Positions 32,882-34,262 of a stretch of 34,262 bases of DNA are shown here, in pieces. The DNA is from Erysipelotrichaceae bacterium (GTDB taxonomy: Bacteria > Bacillota_I > Bacilli_A > Erysipelotrichales > Erysipelotrichaceae). Where the stretch lies: NCBI GenBank assembly GCA_017432545.1, contig JAFRJA010000145.1, forward strand, positions 1 through 34,262, in the 5' to 3' direction. The notes beneath the pieces are model-generated. The model worked only from the letters and a program-made list of their open reading frames with translations. It searched no databases and was not told the origin of the DNA. Within the stretch, counting starts at the first letter, position 1, and each line of letters starts with the position of its first letter. Both the position numbers and the translations under genes were made by a program.

Positions 32882-33384
32882 TGAAGTATATAATAAATGT
32901 TTCCAAATTGAATGAAAGAGGCTTTGATCACCTGAAAGAAGTCTTTGAAAACTTTGAAGGCATCGATTATGACTACCTCTATGCCTATCTGTCATATCTT
33001 GAAGACGCAGAGATCGTCTTTACCGATTATTCCTATATCTCGGAATTCTCATCGACGATCATCAGAGTCATGAACGACGTCAACGAAGACTACAACAATC
33101 TCACCCTTTCCTACGGAGAAGAAAATGAACCAATGAAAAGGGTGATCCTGGATGTAACTGTTCTTAATGAAGAAGGACATGATTATCTGATGAAACTCTT
33201 TGATTTCCCGGACTACTATGGCAAGAATCTTGATGCCTTATATGACTGCCTGGGTGATCTTGATGACACGGAAGTCATTATCATAAACATGGATGAAGTA
33301 AATGAAAACTCATTGAAGATCCTGTCGATCTTTGATGAAGTTGCGGAAGAATACGGCAATCTGCGCCTGACATACGAATCTTGA
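32881..33384 (+). CDS. tandem double barstar (RNase inhibitor)
   Basis: 167 residues made of two barstar repeats of about 82 residues each. Repeat 2 (86-167) is canonical: DYYGKNLDALYDCL holds the two Asp (118 and 122) that enter the barnase active site (Asp35 and Asp39 of barstar). Repeat 1 (1-82) aligns along its length, for example VSKLNERGFDHL with VTVLNEEGHDYL and NNLTLSY with GNLRLTY. However, the loop YYGKN is shortened by about two residues and the Asp39 position is Ala35. Barstars are normally single domains of about 90 residues. The start overlaps the RNase stop by one base (TAATG), which ties inhibitor to toxin synthesis. Confidence 0.9.
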   Translation: MKYIINVSKLNERGFDHLKEVFENFEGIDYDYLYAYLSYLEDAEIVFTDYSYISEFSSTIIRVMNDVNEDYNNLTLSYGEENEPMKRVILDVTVLNEEGHDYLMKLFDFPDYYGKNLDALYDCLGDLDDTEVIIINMDEVNENSLKILSIFDEVAEEYGNLRLTYES

Positions 33385-33394
33385 GGTATATATT

Positions 33395-34000
33395 ATGTCT
33401 AACTTTTTAATTGAAGCATTTGGCTATCTTGGCTCCTTCTTAGTACTGGTATCGATGCTGATGACATCAGTTGTAAAACTAAGAGTAATCAACACGATCG
33501 GTTCCATCATCTTTACGATCTATGCCCTGATCATCCGTTCCTACCCTACCGCCTTAATGAATGCAGCTTTGGTCTTTATCAATCTCTATTTCCTGTTCAA
33601 GATGACCAAGACCGAGAATCATTTCCGGGTGGTAGAAGTAAACAGTGATGATCTCTTGTTGAAGGAATTTCTGGATTATTACCACGATGACATCTATTAC
33701 AACTTCCCGGATCTCGAATTTGATCTTAAAGATATGAACCGCTGCTTTGTCGTATTCAACGAAGACAAACCAGTCGGTTTCACGATCGGCAAATACGATA
33801 AAAATGAACTGGATCTGGTCTTAGACTATACTGTTCCAGCATATAGGGATGCCTCGATCGGTAATTTCCTCTATGATAAACTTGGACAGTTCGGAATCAA
33901 AAAGGTCCTGTATAAAGGACCTCTTACTGATTCGCATGTCGACTATCTCAAGAAGGTTGGCTTCCATAAAACAGCCGATTACTACTACAAAGAATATTAA
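33395..34000 (+). CDS. YgjV-like membrane domain fused to GNAT-like domain
   Basis: 201 residues. The first 75 are three membrane helices, with IEAFGYLGSFLVLVSMLMTS and INTIGSIIFTIYALIIRSYP, resembling the YgjV (Imp-YgjV, PF10688) inner-membrane family. From about 78 to the end a soluble domain carries VVFNEDKPVGFTIGKY and IGNFLYDKLGQFGIKKVLY, then YLKKVGFHKTADYY, a GNAT acetyltransferase-like pattern, though the acetyl-CoA loop Q/RxxGxG/A is only partly kept (DASIGNFL). Substrate unknown. The gene is ten bases after the barstar gene (GAGG ribosome site) and closes the accessory operon. Confidence 0.75.
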   Translation: MSNFLIEAFGYLGSFLVLVSMLMTSVVKLRVINTIGSIIFTIYALIIRSYPTALMNAALVFINLYFLFKMTKTENHFRVVEVNSDDLLLKEFLDYYHDDIYYNFPDLEFDLKDMNRCFVVFNEDKPVGFTIGKYDKNELDLVLDYTVPAYRDASIGNFLYDKLGQFGIKKVLYKGPLTDSHVDYLKKVGFHKTADYYYKEY

Positions 34001-34026
34001 AATGCGGTCTTATGACCGCATTTTTA
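34001..34026 (+). terminator. intrinsic terminator of the accessory operon
   Basis: A 9-bp stem AATGCGGTC/GACCGCATT with loop TTAT, followed by a T-rich tail, one base after the last stop codon of the operon. Confidence 0.9.
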
Positions 34027-34054
34027 TTGACTCTGTGTCATTTATTGATATAAT
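34027..34054 (+). promoter_or_regulatory. near-consensus sigma-A promoter
   Basis: TTGACT at 34027-34032 and TATAAT at 34049-34054 with a 16-base spacer, starting right after the terminator tail. Transcription should begin near 34061 and run out of the window. Confidence 0.8.
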
Positions 34055-34077
34055 ATAGAGTACACGGAGGTAACTGA

Positions 34078-34155
34078 GTGAGTAATCAAGTCAGCACATC
34101 AGACATCGTATTATTTCTTACTGAGTATTTCACCGCCTGCGTATCATCATGTTAA
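34078..34155 (+). CDS. possible 25-residue peptide (GTG start)
   Basis: A GTG codon at 34078 has CGGAGG seven bases upstream and lies just after the predicted transcription start. The frame runs 25 codons (SNQVSTSDIVLFLTEYFTAC near the N-terminus, ending in a second Cys) to TAA at 34153-34155, inside the first 23-bp repeat. It could be a leader peptide, or the ribosome-site resemblance could be accidental within a structured RNA. Confidence 0.25.
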   Translation: MSNQVSTSDIVLFLTEYFTACVSSC

Positions 34156-34209
34156 TCTGTCTGATATCACTATGTTAATGATATCGGTATCGCCGTGTTA
34201 ATAATAAAT
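34141..34209 (+). repeat. three tandem 23-bp repeats with TGTTAAT core
   Basis: Three units begin at 34141, 34164 and 34187, an exact 23-base period. The conserved 16-base parts are GTATCATCATGTTAAT, ATATCACTATGTTAAT and GTATCGCCGTGTTAAT; the remaining seven bases differ. The TGTTAAT cores fall in the loops of the predicted hairpins. The differences between units (for example ATCATCAT versus ATCGCCGT) show that they are old copies or independently selected sites. Confidence 0.7.
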
Positions 34210-34262
34210 ACCGCAATGGATATTCCGGAACTCGGGAGCCAATCTGTCCGCTAGTCAAAGCC

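Larger units (their letters stand above)
34061..34262 (+). ncRNA. candidate structured RNA or long leader running off the window
   Basis: Downstream of a strong promoter, no protein domain is seen for 200 bases, but the plus strand is rich in stems: GATATCA/TGATATC (34163-34169 with 34179-34185), CGGTAT/ATACCG (34185-34190 with 34208-34213), and GTATCA with TGATAT (34141-34146 with 34162-34167), which competes with the first. The loops share the motif TGTTAAT. It could be the 5' part of a large ornate RNA, a riboswitch-type leader for a gene beyond the edge, or a regulatory repeat region. No class could be assigned. Confidence 0.4.

Noticed and set aside
34141-34209. CRISPR-like repeats
   Set aside because: The units are directly adjacent with no spacers, diverge from each other and number only three.
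34211-34262. Partial likeness to cobalamin or c-di-GMP riboswitch pieces (CCGCTA, CAAAGCC)
   Set aside because: Only short fragments fit and the required conserved cores and their order are missing in the visible part.

Overview
The window reads as a moderately low-GC Bacillota (Firmicutes) chromosome, probably from a gut or rumen commensal. The grounds are strong AGGAGG-type ribosome sites, a Bacillus Yes/Lpl-type carbohydrate ABC system, a shared MsmK/UgpC-type ATPase and compact operons. An Erysipelotrichales- or Lachnospirales-like host would fit, but the sequence has no rRNA or other marker to settle it. No tRNA, rRNA, CRISPR array, insertion sequence or recognisable prophage was found.

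Left part (1-10532, minus strand). One long operon resembles B. subtilis yesLMNOPQ. In transcription order it encodes a solute-binding lipoprotein, a YesM-type histidine kinase, a YesN-type AraC response regulator, a small membrane-anchored protein, two LplB/LplC permeases, a serine beta-lactamase-fold hydrolase, a NodB-type deacetylase and a DUF624/YesL protein cut by the window edge. The operon has no ATPase; a MsmK-type ATPase lies at 20890-22113. A divergent plus-strand operon (10752-13592) carries two esterases and a DUF3237 protein.

Middle (13649-23121). A tightly coupled six-gene minus-strand operon encodes an alpha/beta hydrolase, a sialate-O-acetylesterase-like SGNH protein, a Nif3-like protein, a CE2-like SGNH esterase, a P-loop kinase of unknown substrate and a GH13_18 (sucrose-phosphorylase family) enzyme. 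A 319-base divergent region with a hairpin-rich leader separates it from the plus-strand ATPase and another alpha/beta hydrolase. In total there are eight ester- or amide-cleaving enzymes and one phosphorylase but no classical glycoside hydrolase. None of the eight shows a signal peptide, so the inferred pathway imports small, acylated oligosaccharides or glycosides, senses them, strips the acyl groups in the cytosol and then phosphorolyses them.

Right-centre (23135-29659, minus strand). This is a signalling block: a membrane GGDEF cyclase, a DUF4236 protein, an HPt-like protein that has lost its phosphorylatable histidine, and a REC-GGDEF*-EAL-(PAS-like)-GGDEF* phosphodiesterase. An EamA transporter lies upstream of it.

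Right end (29869-34000, plus strand). An accessory operon begins behind a terminator-bearing leader. It encodes a pRiA4b ORF-3-like protein, an orphan prepilin-like protein, a UPF0158 protein, a frameshifted integrase-N-domain-like gene, an exported barnase-type RNase, a tandem double barstar and a YgjV-GNAT fusion, and it ends at a strong terminator. A near-consensus promoter follows at once and starts a hairpin-rich stretch with 23-bp tandem repeats that runs to the window edge and is not explained by any protein gene. The double barstar, the leader at 29767-29852 and this right-end element are the parts most worth following up.
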